Shown here: positions 36,032 to 44,796 of the stretch, piece by piece
Numbering within the stretch: the stretch's first letter is position 1
How the letters are laid out: every line of letters begins with the position of its first letter
Assembly: GCA_051001975.1 (NCBI GenBank)
Contig: JBPCMU010000064.1
Span: 9,699 to 73,698 of the forward strand
Length of the DNA stretch: 64,000 bases
Origin: DATAEG01 sp051001975
Lineage (GTDB): Bacteria; Actinomycetota; Actinomycetes; Mycobacteriales; Jatrophihabitantaceae
Direction: 5' to 3'
Notes under the pieces: model-generated
Databases searched by the model: none
Told to the model about the DNA's origin: nothing
Seen by the model: the letters and a program-made list of their open reading frames with translations, nothing else
Position numbers and translations under genes: made by a program

Positions 36032-39000
36032 GTGAGGCTTCGGGACCGTCGTTTGGTGAAGGCGCTGTGGTGGCGTCGCGCACTCACCGCCGCAGTTCTC
36101 GCGGTTGCCGTCATCACTATCGGCGCCGCCGCGCTCGGTCCGCTCTACGCTCGGGCGGCAGGCGAGTCGACGCTGCGCGATCAGCTCAACCAGGCTCCGT
36201 CGGTGGACACCGGCCTGCACCTGGCACTTGTCAGCGGCCCGTCCGAGACCTCGGTGGAACTCGGGTCCTATGACCGGGATGTAGCAGCAGCGCCGGCGCC
36301 GGGGAGCATTCCCGGCTATCCGACCCGGACCGGATCCATCTTTCTCACTACCGTTGCGGCGGCCCCCGGAGTGACCGGCGTGGCGACGGCGTTCGTGTGG
36401 CGCGAAGGCGCCTGCGCGCACATGACGATCGTGTCCGGGCGATGTCCCACCAAAGCCGGCGAGGCGATGATCAGCCAGCGCACCGTGCCGGGTGGGTACG
36501 GCTGGCACCTGGGTGTGCAACTGGGTACCGACGACGGGACGCTGACCGTCGTCGGCACGTATACGCCGCACGACACCGAGGACCCGTTCTGGTTCGGGCA
36601 GAACTACTTCGACGCACAGCCGGCCGGACTGCACGGACCGGACACCGTCGATGGTGTATTCGTCGACCGTGCCGAGTTCGCCGGCCTGCCGCCATCCAAG
36701 CTGGTGCGGATGTCGCTGGACTACCAACTCGACGCGAACCAGATCCGGCTGGACGACGTGCCCCGGCTGCGGGCACAGGTCGGCGCGCTGCAGAAGAAGT
36801 ACCCCGGCACGTCCGGACTGCAGCTGTCCTCGCGGATCGGCACGGTGCTGAACCAGGCCGCGCACCAGCGGAACCTGGTGAACACTGGCACTCTGCTCGT
36901 GACGTTGCAGCTCGGGCTGCTGGCCTGGCTGGTGCTGTTCCAACTGGTGTCCGACGCCGTCGAGTCGCGCGGCAACGAGATCGCGCTGGCGAAGCTGCGC
37001 GGACAGCGACCGTCCTGGACCGCCCGGCTGGCGGTAGGTGAACCACTGCTGCTGTTGGTGCTGGCGATGCCGCTCGGCCTCGTCGTCGCCTGGCTCGCTG
37101 CGCATCTGTTCTCGGCATCGGTATTGGCGCCGCACACGCCGGTGGTGCTGACGATGTACACGTTCGCCGCGGTGCTTGCTGGTTTCGCCGGGGGAGTGGT
37201 GGCCGCGGTGCTTGCCACGCACCGGACCCTCTCCCGCAGCGTCCTCGAGCAGTGGCGCCGCACGGGTCGGCGGCCGCACCGCTCCTACGCACTGCTCGCG
37301 GTCGACATCGTCGTCTCCGCGGCCGCGCTGGTCGGTCTGGTCGTGCTGCGTTCTGGGCACTCGCGCGACGGCGACTCCACCGCGGCATTACTAGCTCCCG
37401 GCCTGCTCGTCCTCGCAGTGGCGTTGCTCGGGACCCGGTTGGTCCCGCTGGTGGTCCGGTTGCTCCTGCGACCGACCCGGCGGTCACGGTGGATCGGGAT
37501 GTTCCTGGCGGTGCGCCAAGTGGTCCGTCGGCCCGCCGGGCTGAGGTTGGCAGCCTTGCTCGCCGTTGCGGTCGGACTCGCGACGTTCGCGGTGAGCGGT
37601 GAGGCGCTGGCCCAGACGAACCGGAGCGCCCGCGCGGATGCCGAACTCGGCGCCGACCGGGTGGTGTCGGTGCAGTACGCCAAGGGTCACGACCCGGTGG
37701 CCGCGACGCACAAGGTGGACCCGCAGGGTCGCTGGGCGATGGCCGCGGCTACCTGGCTGCCCGAGGGCGGCGACTCGGTCGTCGGCACCGTGCTCGCGGT
37801 GGACGCCGGCCGGCTGTCTGCCGCGGGCTACCCGGCCAGCGGAGGGCCCAGCACCGAGGACATCGCCTCCACCGTCGGCCGCTCGGCATTCTCGAGCGTG
37901 ACCGTCACCGGCTCCGCAGTTCGGGTGCAGATCACCGCTACGGAACTGGTAGGCATCCCGGCGGACGTGCAGTTCTCCTTCCGCACGCCGAAGCAGTCCA
38001 ATGTGCAGGTCTCGGCCGGCCGGCTGCGGGCCGGCACACACACCTACACCGCCCAGGTGCAGTGCGCCGACGGGTGCACGCTCACTGGTCTCATCTGGAA
38101 CCGTCCCGTCGAGTTCACCGGGACGATGTCCGGCACGGCGCTGGTCACCGGCATGGAGCAGCAGGCGCGCGGCACCTGGGCTCCCTTGGATGTGTCCCTC
38201 ACCGAGGCCGACGCCTGGCGCGGCGGTCCGGAGTTCAGTCAGAGCACCGACGACGTGCACGCGACGGCGCAGGGCACTGTCGACAACTACCGCAGCGAGA
38301 GTGGCTACGGCGGGATGGCTTATGCCTTCGCGCCGGACCCACTGCCGGTCCTCGCGACACCGTCGAGTGTGATCACCGGCAGCAGTGCGCCGAACCCGCT
38401 GGTGATGGAGGACGGCATCGGCGGGGTGGCGCCGATCCGAGTCGTCTCGTACAGCTCGGTGCTGCCGGCCGTGCTGTCCAATGGACTGATCGTCAACGTC
38501 TCGTACCTGCGCGCCGACCTGCCCGGTTTCGACGACCAGGCGAAGTGGTCGGTGTGGCTCGGGCCGCGGGCGCCGGCCGATGCCGTCGCACAACTGCGAG
38601 CTGCGGGCCTTCAAGTGCAGCGCGTCTCCACCACCCAGTCGCGGGTCGTCCAGCTCGGCCGGCAGGGTCCCGCACTGTCGCTGATTCTGCTGCTGGCGTG
38701 CGCGGTCACCGGCGCCGTGGTGGCCGTTGGTGGTACCGCGATCGCGATTGGTGCCGGTGCCCGGCGGCGCTCCTACGAGACGGCCGCCCTGCGGGTGATC
38801 GGAGTGACCCGACGCGCGTTGTACCGCGGGGGAGTGTTGGAGCAGGGCATCCTGCTGGCCTCAGCGGGTCTCCTCGGCGTTCCGGCCGGTTACCTGGCCG
38901 CCCGAGTGGCGATGCCGGTGATCCCGCAGTTCGCCGACAGCACCCCGATCCGCCTCGACTACCGGCCGCCGCTCACGCCCGTCGTTTGGTGTGCGCTCGC

Positions 39001-39094
39001 GTTCGCGGTGTTGGTGCTGCTCACCGCCGCGGTGGCCTCCAGCGCCGTCGTCAGAGCCGCTCGACCGGGCCGATTGCGGGGGACCGAGGAATGA
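36032..39094 (+). CDS. FtsX-like ABC transporter permease, large two-module type
   Basis: 1020 residues from GTG 36032. A membrane helix near the N terminus (ALTAAVLAVAVITIGAAALG) is followed by an extracytoplasmic domain (about 45-280), a core of four helices (290-450), a second set (485-520), a second large extracytoplasmic domain (525-865) and three C-terminal helices (870-1010) with the FtsX pattern RRRSYETAALRVIGVTRRAL. This is the MacB/LolC-like mechanotransmission class that works on envelope substrates rather than moving them through the membrane. Two separate ATPase genes follow with ATGA-type overlaps, so one operon encodes one permease and two ATPases. Confidence 0.85.
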   Translation: MRLRDRRLVKALWWRRALTAAVLAVAVITIGAAALGPLYARAAGESTLRDQLNQAPSVDTGLHLALVSGPSETSVELGSYDRDVAAAPAPGSIPGYPTRTGSIFLTTVAAAPGVTGVATAFVWREGACAHMTIVSGRCPTKAGEAMISQRTVPGGYGWHLGVQLGTDDGTLTVVGTYTPHDTEDPFWFGQNYFDAQPAGLHGPDTVDGVFVDRAEFAGLPPSKLVRMSLDYQLDANQIRLDDVPRLRAQVGALQKKYPGTSGLQLSSRIGTVLNQAAHQRNLVNTGTLLVTLQLGLLAWLVLFQLVSDAVESRGNEIALAKLRGQRPSWTARLAVGEPLLLLVLAMPLGLVVAWLAAHLFSASVLAPHTPVVLTMYTFAAVLAGFAGGVVAAVLATHRTLSRSVLEQWRRTGRRPHRSYALLAVDIVVSAAALVGLVVLRSGHSRDGDSTAALLAPGLLVLAVALLGTRLVPLVVRLLLRPTRRSRWIGMFLAVRQVVRRPAGLRLAALLAVAVGLATFAVSGEALAQTNRSARADAELGADRVVSVQYAKGHDPVAATHKVDPQGRWAMAAATWLPEGGDSVVGTVLAVDAGRLSAAGYPASGGPSTEDIASTVGRSAFSSVTVTGSAVRVQITATELVGIPADVQFSFRTPKQSNVQVSAGRLRAGTHTYTAQVQCADGCTLTGLIWNRPVEFTGTMSGTALVTGMEQQARGTWAPLDVSLTEADAWRGGPEFSQSTDDVHATAQGTVDNYRSESGYGGMAYAFAPDPLPVLATPSSVITGSSAPNPLVMEDGIGGVAPIRVVSYSSVLPAVLSNGLIVNVSYLRADLPGFDDQAKWSVWLGPRAPADAVAQLRAAGLQVQRVSTTQSRVVQLGRQGPALSLILLLACAVTGAVVAVGGTAIAIGAGARRRSYETAALRVIGVTRRALYRGGVLEQGILLASAGLLGVPAGYLAARVAMPVIPQFADSTPIRLDYRPPLTPVVWCALAFAVLVLLTAAVASSAVVRAARPGRLRGTEE

Positions 39095-39786
39095 CCGGCT
39101 TGGAGGTGCAGTGCGTCCAGCTGCGTCATGAATACGTCATGGACGGCGAGACCGTCGTAGCCCTGGACGGCATCGACCTCACCATCGCGGCAGGTGTGAC
39201 CACCGCGGTGGTGGGCCCGTCCGGCTCCGGCAAGTCGACGCTGCTGACGATCCTCGCCGGCCTGCAGCGGCCGACCGCCGGTGAGGCGCTGATCGGCGGT
39301 GTGGACATCGCTGCGATGAGGCAGGGTGCGCTGCTGCGCGAGCGGGCCGAACGCATCGGCGTGCTGGCCCAGGGTCCTGGCCGCAACCTGCTGCCCTACC
39401 TCGACGCGGCCGGCAACATCCGCTTCGCGCAATGCGGCGCCCGCAGTTACCGACGCCGTGAGTTGCCCGACGCCGACGACCTGCTGCGCGAACTCGGCCT
39501 GGACGCGCTCGGCGGCACCCGGGTCGACAGACTCTCCGGCGGCGAGCGGCAACGCCTTGCGGTGGCCACCGCGGTTTCCGGAGCGCCCGGCGTGCTGCTC
39601 GCCGACGAACCGACCAGCCAGCTTGACCTGGCCAACAGGGACCGAGTCGTCGAGCTGCTGGAGCGCGTCAACCAGAGTTTCGGCACGACGGTCGTCGCGG
39701 TGACCCACGACCCGGAAATCGCCGGACGGTTCGGGCAGTCGGTGCGCATCGAGAGTGGCCGGCTGGTGCGCGGAGGTTGGGGATGA
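39091..39786 (+). CDS. ABC transporter ATPase (MacB/LolD type), first
   Basis: 231 residues; ATG 39091 overlaps the permease stop. Walker A is GPSGSGKST, the signature is LSGGERQRL, Walker B is VLLADEPTSQLD and the switch His is in AVTHDPEI; all catalytic residues are present. The region after Walker A carries GVLAQGPGRNLLPYLDAAGNI where LolD-type ATPases have the Q-loop. It powers the preceding FtsX-like permease. The next ATPase overlaps its end by four bases, and the two may form a heterodimer. Confidence 0.9.
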   Translation: MTGLEVQCVQLRHEYVMDGETVVALDGIDLTIAAGVTTAVVGPSGSGKSTLLTILAGLQRPTAGEALIGGVDIAAMRQGALLRERAERIGVLAQGPGRNLLPYLDAAGNIRFAQCGARSYRRRELPDADDLLRELGLDALGGTRVDRLSGGERQRLAVATAVSGAPGVLLADEPTSQLDLANRDRVVELLERVNQSFGTTVVAVTHDPEIAGRFGQSVRIESGRLVRGGWG

Positions 39787-40475
39787 CCGGCCGGCACCGC
39801 GCCGCCGCGGAGACGACTGCAGATGTCGAGGCGGAGGGACGCAACGCCGGACTGTCGGCCACGGGCGTGAGCTTCCGCCGTGGCGGCCGGAACATCCTCG
39901 ACGGTGTGAGCCTGAAAGTTGAGCCAGGCACCTCGCTGGCGGTGACCGGACCCTCCGGCAGCGGCAAGAGCAGCCTGCTGGCGCTGCTCGCCGGGCTGGA
40001 GACGCCGGATGAGGGCACCGTCCGTCGTGAGCCGCCCGACGCCGTCCTTGGCCTCGTACTTCAGGCGTATGGGCTCGTCGGTCTGCTGACCGGCGCCGAG
40101 AACGTGGAGATCGCGCTGCAGCGTCGGCTGCGGGACGGCCGACTCGACCGTGCGGAGATTCGGCGGCGCGCTACTGAGGCGCTGGACACCGTCGGCTTGT
40201 CCGCGGTGGCCGATCATCTCGTCGAGGAACTGTCGGGTGGGCAGCAGCAGCGCGTGGCCATCGCCCGCGCGTTGGCGGTGCGTCCGGGGATCGTTCTCGC
40301 CGACGAGTTCACCGCCGAACTCGACGACGTTTCCCGCGCGCATGCCGTCCAAGTGGTCCTCGACGTGGCCCGGCGCGGCGGGATCGTGGTCGTTGCTACC
40401 CACGACCCGCAGATCGCCGCCGCGTGCGACCACGTCCTGCACCTGGTCGACGGGGTCGCCCACGACGAGCGGTAG
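39783..40475 (+). CDS. ABC transporter ATPase (MacB/LolD type), second
   Basis: 230 residues from ATG 39783, six bases after GGAGG (39772-39776). Walker A is GPSGSGKSS, the signature is LSGGQQQRV and the Walker B region is IVLADEFTAELD with the catalytic Glu kept but Phe-Thr-Ala replacing the usual Pro-Thr-Ser. The switch His is in VATHDPQI. The N-terminal 25 residues are a variable extension. Complete motifs suggest an active ATPase. It ends the three-gene operon. Confidence 0.9.
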   Translation: MTGRHRAAAETTADVEAEGRNAGLSATGVSFRRGGRNILDGVSLKVEPGTSLAVTGPSGSGKSSLLALLAGLETPDEGTVRREPPDAVLGLVLQAYGLVGLLTGAENVEIALQRRLRDGRLDRAEIRRRATEALDTVGLSAVADHLVEELSGGQQQRVAIARALAVRPGIVLADEFTAELDDVSRAHAVQVVLDVARRGGIVVVATHDPQIAAACDHVLHLVDGVAHDER

Positions 40476-40515
40476 AGCCCTTGCTTGACCGAAACGCCCG
40501 AGCTCGGGGTCATCG

Positions 40516-40620
40516 TCATACCGGGAGCTTCTCGTTGCGGGCCTCGAGCTTTTCGTCGAGACGCTCGCCCTCGATGTCGGCGTTGGGAACGTATTTGGCG
40601 AGCCAGGACAGCCCTACGCG
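40516..40620 (-). pseudogene. Possible 3' remnant of an unidentified gene
   Basis: On the minus strand the frame ending in TGA at 40516-40518 reads LLYRVGLSWLAKYVP and then NADIEGERLDEKLEARNEKL before PV-stop. The charged helical periodicity and codon choice look like a real protein end, but no start is visible within the gap and the frame dissolves into the leader of the DUF664 gene near 40640. I cannot name the family. It may be a decayed gene end left by a rearrangement. Confidence 0.3.
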
Positions 40621-40671
40621 GTATAGCAAATCCGTTTGCCGGCTACCGCCGCAGCGCAGATGATCGCCGCC

Positions 40672-41253
40672 ATGGCAACGACCCGGCGCGCGGACATGTT
40701 CACTGAGGATGGTCGGCCTTCTGAGGCCGACCCGCGGGAGAACGGACCGCGACTGGTCGACGAGCGCGCCACGCTGGTCGAGTCGCTACGTCGCCAACGT
40801 CTCACGTTGGAGATGAAGTGCGCAGGTCTAGATGCGGATGCCATGGCGCGGCGCGCTGTCCCACCCTCGACGATGTCGCTGCTCGGGCTGGTGCGACATC
40901 TCGGGGAGATGGAGCGCGCCACGTTCCGCGGGGTGATGTCAGGGCACGACGTGTCGCGGCTGTACTGCTCCGCCTCCGACCGGGACGGCGACTTCGACGG
41001 TGCGGTTGCCGACCCGCTGGTGGTCGCCGAAGCCTGGGATGCATGGCGCAGTGAGGTGGAGTTCGCGACGCAGTTCGTGGCCAGCGCACCCAGCCTCGAC
41101 ATCACCGGCGAGGATCCAATGAATCAGCACGGCAGTGGTGGGGGGCCGATGTCGCTGCGGGAGGCGTTGCTGGGGTCGATCGAGGAGTATGCCCGGCACA
41201 TGGGGCACGCGGACCTGTTGCGTGAGCGGATCGACGGACGTCTCGGGCAGTAG
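40672..41253 (+). CDS. DinB-like DUF664 protein (mycothiol-transferase fold)
   Basis: About 193 residues; start uncertain among ATGs at 40660, 40672 and 40696, none with a good ribosome binding site. The DUF664 pattern is clear: DERATLVESLRRQRLTLEMKCAGLDADAM, SLLGLVRHLGEMERATFRGVMSG and EEYARHMGHADLLRERIDG, with histidines positioned for the DinB metal site. Members include mycothiol-dependent S-transferases and other thiol-dependent enzymes. Substrate unknown. It lies after the FtsX operon and convergent with the DrrB-like gene. Confidence 0.8.
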   Translation: MATTRRADMFTEDGRPSEADPRENGPRLVDERATLVESLRRQRLTLEMKCAGLDADAMARRAVPPSTMSLLGLVRHLGEMERATFRGVMSGHDVSRLYCSASDRDGDFDGAVADPLVVAEAWDAWRSEVEFATQFVASAPSLDITGEDPMNQHGSGGGPMSLREALLGSIEEYARHMGHADLLRERIDGRLGQ

Positions 41254-41332
41254 CGCGCCAGGCCATGGATCTCGCCTATCGCTTGGCCGGCGCCGGTCAA
41301 CAACGCGCACGATTGCCACGCCGACGCGTACC

Positions 41333-42124
41333 TCAGCCAACACGACGGCCGAACAGGGCGCCGGACGCGGCCACCGATACGACCATGATGCCCACGCACC
41401 ACAGCACCGCAGTCACCGCGTGCGACCCGATCGGCCCACCCAGCAGCAACCCGCGCAGCGTCTCGATCACGGGGGTGATCGGCTGGTGCCCGGCGAAGCC
41501 ACGGATCCAGGACGGCATCGTGTCGATCGGCACGAACGCGCTGCTGGCGTAGGGCAGGAACATCACGAAGAAGGTGAATCCATTGGCTGCCTCGGGGGAC
41601 GGAGCAAGCAGCCCGATCGCTGCGGCGAACCACGAAAGCGCGACGACGAACAGCACCAGCATCCCGATCGCAGCGAGCCACTCGACCGGTCCTGCGCTCG
41701 GCCGGAAGCCGATCAGGTAGGCCACGCCGATCACCAGCACCGTCGACGCGGCGTTGCGAGCCACGCTGGCCACGACTTGTCCAGCAAGCTGAGCTGCTCC
41801 GCTCACATTCATCGAACGGAACCGATCGACGATTCCACCCGTCATGTCCGCACTGACACTGACCGCGGTCGTGGCTGCGCCGAATCCCGTGCACAGCAGC
41901 AAAACGCCGGGGACCACATACGTCACGTACTTCGTACCGGTGTCGATGGCACCGCCGAAAAGGTAGACGAACAGCAGCATGAGCATGATCGGCAGCATCA
42001 GCGACGTGATCATCGTGTCGAGGTGCCGGCGGCTCAGCCGAGTGCACCGGCCGATCATCGTCAGCCATTCGGTGGACGCCGGGATGGCGCGGTAGGCGGC
42101 ACTGCTGCGAAGCGTGTCAGACAT
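41333..42124 (-). CDS. ABC-2 type permease, DrrB-like
   Basis: 263 residues. Six hydrophobic helices fit the ABC-2 family, with the signature region FRSMNVSGAAQLAGQVVASVARN before helix 3 and MFLPYASSAFVPIDTMPSWIRGFAGHQPITPV near the end, typical of daunorubicin-resistance exporters. The gene starts eight bases inside the end of the ATPase gene, so the two are coupled. With the ATPase it forms a DrrAB-like exporter for lipophilic drugs or lipids; substrate unknown. Confidence 0.9.
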   Translation of the reverse strand: MSDTLRSSAAYRAIPASTEWLTMIGRCTRLSRRHLDTMITSLMLPIMLMLLFVYLFGGAIDTGTKYVTYVVPGVLLLCTGFGAATTAVSVSADMTGGIVDRFRSMNVSGAAQLAGQVVASVARNAASTVLVIGVAYLIGFRPSAGPVEWLAAIGMLVLFVVALSWFAAAIGLLAPSPEAANGFTFFVMFLPYASSAFVPIDTMPSWIRGFAGHQPITPVIETLRGLLLGGPIGSHAVTAVLWCVGIMVVSVAASGALFGRRVG

Positions 42125-43079
42125 TGGTGCTCTCCAGTTCAGAGTCGACCGATTTGCCGGTCAGTGTCAGGAAGACATCGTCGAGGGTGGCGCTATGCAG
42201 TGCGAAGTGCGCGACGGCGGTTCGGCTGGGATCAAGGTCATCGAGCACGGCGCGGATGTGTGCGGCGCTGCCATCTGTCGCCGTGCTGACCGTGCGCCCG
42301 GCGTCGTCGCGGTGCACTACCTGCCCGCCGAGCCGGTCGACTGCCGCGCTGAACGTGGCGGAGTCAGTCATCGTCAGGTCGAGCCGTTGTTGGGAGACCT
42401 GGGCCTTGAGCTCTGCGGCGGTGCCTTCGGCGATGACCTGGCCGTGGTCGACGACGGCGATCCGGTCGGCCAGCCGGTCGGCTTCCTCGAGATACTGGGT
42501 GGTGAGGAATACCGTCACCCCGGACTCGACCAGCCCGGTGATAACCGTCCACATCTCCTGGCGACTGCGCGGATCCAGCCCCGTCGTCGGCTCGTCCAGG
42601 AACACCATCGAGGCGTTCCCGACCAGGCTGGCCGCGAGGTCCAGTCGGCGCTTCATCCCGCCCGAATAGGTGCCCACCTGCCGGCCGGCCGCGTCACTCA
42701 GATTGAACCGGTCGAGCAGTTCCACTGCTTTGCTCTTCGCGGCCCGCCGATCCAATCCGGTCAGTCGGCCCATCATCATCAGGTTTTCCCGCCCGGTCTG
42801 CAGCATGTCGACAGCCGCGTATTGCCCGGTCAGGCTGATCCGACGCCGGACCTGCGCACGATCGCGGACCACGTCGAGACCGACGACCTGCGCTGTCCCC
42901 GAGTCGGCTCGAGTGAGGGTCGACAGGATCCGCACCGTCGTGGTCTTGCCGGCGCCGTTCGGACCGAGGAGTGCGAATACTGTGGCCGGTGCGACTTGCA
43001 GGTCCAGCCCGGTCAATACCTGGACGTCGCCGTAGGACTTGGTGAGGCCACTGGCCCGAACGGCCCAGTCGTCGGTCAT
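42117..43079 (-). CDS. ABC transporter ATPase, DrrA-like
   Basis: 320 residues. Walker A is GPNGAGKTT, the Q-loop region ISLTGQYAAVD, signature YSGGMKRRL, Walker B MVFLDEPTTGLD and switch region VFLTTQYLEEADRL, where Gln replaces the usual switch His as is common in DrrA proteins. The C-terminal 80 residues form the DrrA regulatory domain ending in TLDDVFLTLTGKS. It energises the overlapping DrrB-like permease. The divergent TetR gene and palindromes in the shared 106-base promoter region point to drug-induced expression. Confidence 0.92.
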   Translation of the reverse strand: MTDDWAVRASGLTKSYGDVQVLTGLDLQVAPATVFALLGPNGAGKTTTVRILSTLTRADSGTAQVVGLDVVRDRAQVRRRISLTGQYAAVDMLQTGRENLMMMGRLTGLDRRAAKSKAVELLDRFNLSDAAGRQVGTYSGGMKRRLDLAASLVGNASMVFLDEPTTGLDPRSRQEMWTVITGLVESGVTVFLTTQYLEEADRLADRIAVVDHGQVIAEGTAAELKAQVSQQRLDLTMTDSATFSAAVDRLGGQVVHRDDAGRTVSTATDGSAAHIRAVLDDLDPSRTAVAHFALHSATLDDVFLTLTGKSVDSELESTNV

Positions 43080-43110
43080 GTCATGCTCCCTGGAGTAGGT
43101 TCGAGGTTAT

Positions 43111-43148
43111 TGTGTATGCGGTACGCACTACTGCGTAGGTTATACACA
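43111..43148. promoter_or_regulatory. Nested palindromes: TetR operator between drrA-like and TetR genes
   Basis: TACGCA-CTAC-TGCGTA (43122-43137) is a perfect 6-bp inverted repeat. It is enclosed by TGTGTAT (43111-43117) and ATACACA (43142-43148), also a perfect inverted repeat about nearly the same centre. The site lies in the divergent promoter region and is a strong candidate for binding of the adjacent TetR-family repressor. Confidence 0.6.
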
Positions 43149-43185
43149 GACGCTCGAGCGCGGGTCAAGTGAGAAGGAGCAACGC

Positions 43186-43965
43186 GTGTCGGAGGGCACC
43201 GCCAAGACGACGACCGGGTTGCCAGCGAGCCTCGAGGCCGTCTGGGGGATCCGGGATCGGCCGTCGCGCGGTCCCAAGCCCGGGCTGACCGTCGACGCGA
43301 TCGTGGCTGCCGCTGTGCAGCTCGCGCGTACCGACGGGCTGGGGGTGGTGTCGATGGCGCGGGTCGCGACCCGGTTGGGCGTGTCGACGATGTCGCTCTA
43401 CCGCTACGTGGCCTCGAAAGACGAGCTGCTCATGCTGATGGCCGATGCGGTATGTATCGCAGTACCCGGGCCGCCGGCGAAGGGTGAGTCCTGGCGCGAC
43501 GGCCTGGCCAGGTGGGCATGGGCGGAGCGCACGATGTACTGGAATGACCCCTGGGTGCTGGCCATCCCGATCACCGGGCCACCGGTGGCACCGAACCAGA
43601 CGCACTGGATGGAGCTGGGGCTGCGGTGCATGCGAGACACCCCATTGCCGGAGCAGGAGAAGATGTCCGTGCTGCTGATGCTCAGCGGGTACTCGCGCTA
43701 CGACGTGATCCTGATGAGCGGTATCGCCAAGGCTGCCCAGCAGAGCGCCCCCGGTCAGCAGCTGATGCCACGGTTCGCGGCCAGCATCCGCGCGCTGACC
43801 GACGCCGACCGCTTCCCGGCGCTGTGGCGAGCGCTCGATTCCGGAGCGTTCGACCAGGACGACGAGCCGGACACCGAGTTTCGGTTCGGCCTGCACCGGA
43901 TCCTCGACGGCGTCGAGGTGTTGATCAACGGCAAGGGTGCCAGAAAGCGGAAGGGTGCCTCCTAG
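43186..43965 (+). CDS. TetR-family repressor of the DrrAB-like exporter
   Basis: 259 residues from GTG 43186, with AGAAGGAG at 43173-43180. The HTH domain is GLTVDAIVAAAVQLARTDGLGVVSMARVATRLGVSTMSLYRYVASKDELLMLM. An N-terminal extension of 35 residues precedes it, common in the TetR_C_33/TetR-antibiotic-exporter group. The C-terminal ligand domain contains aromatic-rich segments (RWAWAERTMYWNDPW) that could bind a planar hydrophobic drug. It is divergent from the exporter and next to matching palindromes. Confidence 0.88.
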   Translation: MSEGTAKTTTGLPASLEAVWGIRDRPSRGPKPGLTVDAIVAAAVQLARTDGLGVVSMARVATRLGVSTMSLYRYVASKDELLMLMADAVCIAVPGPPAKGESWRDGLARWAWAERTMYWNDPWVLAIPITGPPVAPNQTHWMELGLRCMRDTPLPEQEKMSVLLMLSGYSRYDVILMSGIAKAAQQSAPGQQLMPRFAASIRALTDADRFPALWRALDSGAFDQDDEPDTEFRFGLHRILDGVEVLINGKGARKRKGAS

Positions 43966-43975
43966 GATCCGTCCC

Positions 43976-44665
43976 GTGAGCCGACATCCCGCCTTCCCGC
44001 ATGAGGTGCTGGCGGTCGTCCTGCAGGTTCGTTCCGACCGGCTCTGCGTGTTGTTGTGGCGTCGGGGCCGGGCACCGTTTCAGGACGGCTGGGCGCTGCC
44101 CGGCGGGAGCCTGGGCGTGGACGAGCGACTGGGCGCGTCGGTCGCCCGCCACCTCGCCGCGAAGGTGGATGTCTCCCGGCTGGCGCACCTGGAGCAGCTG
44201 GAGACCCGCAGCGACCCGGACCGCGATCCACGCGGCCGCGAATTGGCCACCGCCTACCTGGGCCTCGTCCCGGTGGACCAGGAGCCACAACTGCCGCCCG
44301 ACACCGAGTGGCATCCCATTGACGTGCTTCCGGCGACTGCGTTCGACCACGGATCGATCGTGCTCGCCGGCCGTGCCCGGTTGCGGGCCAAGCTTTCCTA
44401 CACCTCGATCGGCTATGCCCTCGCCGCTCCGAGATTCACCATCGCCGAGTTGCGGCGCGTGTATGCCGCCTCGCTGGGCTACGAGGTGTCCGCGACGAAC
44501 CTGCAACGCGTCCTGCTGCGTCGGGATCTCATCGTGGCCACCGCGGACACGGTGGCACCTGGGCCCAGCGGCGGCCGCCCGGCGCGACGATTCCGGTTTG
44601 TCCATCGCGATGTCCGGGTCACCGACCCGTTCGCTGCCTTCCGCCCGCCGAAGGTCGAGGGTTGA
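43976..44665 (+). CDS. nrtR: Nudix-related transcriptional regulator, NrtR type
   Basis: 229 residues from GTG 43976, eight bases after AGGA. The N-terminal domain has a Nudix fold (GWALPGGSLGVDERLGASVARHLA), but the metal-binding RE-x-x-EE is replaced by ARHLAAKV, so hydrolysis is unlikely. The C-terminal domain is a winged helix (FTIAELRRVYAASLGYEVSATNLQRVLLRR), ending in PARRFRF. This combination is NrtR, an ADP-ribose-responsive repressor of NAD synthesis genes. nadA lies 700 bases downstream on the opposite strand, which supports the role. Confidence 0.8.
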   Translation: MSRHPAFPHEVLAVVLQVRSDRLCVLLWRRGRAPFQDGWALPGGSLGVDERLGASVARHLAAKVDVSRLAHLEQLETRSDPDRDPRGRELATAYLGLVPVDQEPQLPPDTEWHPIDVLPATAFDHGSIVLAGRARLRAKLSYTSIGYALAAPRFTIAELRRVYAASLGYEVSATNLQRVLLRRDLIVATADTVAPGPSGGRPARRFRFVHRDVRVTDPFAAFRPPKVEG

Positions 44666-44796
44666 GAGCACGACACCATCCGGCGTGACGGGGCCTGCGT
44701 TTCAGGGAAGTCGCCGATCGACCGCGTCTTACGTTGGCGTTACGGCACAGGCGTGCACTTGTCGCACGAGTCCACCTCGACCGACAAGGAATCGCC

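Noticed and set aside
36471..37487. 338-codon minus-strand frame inside the FtsX permease gene
   Set aside because: Arg/Pro/Ala-rich shadow; the plus strand has clear helices and FtsX motifs.
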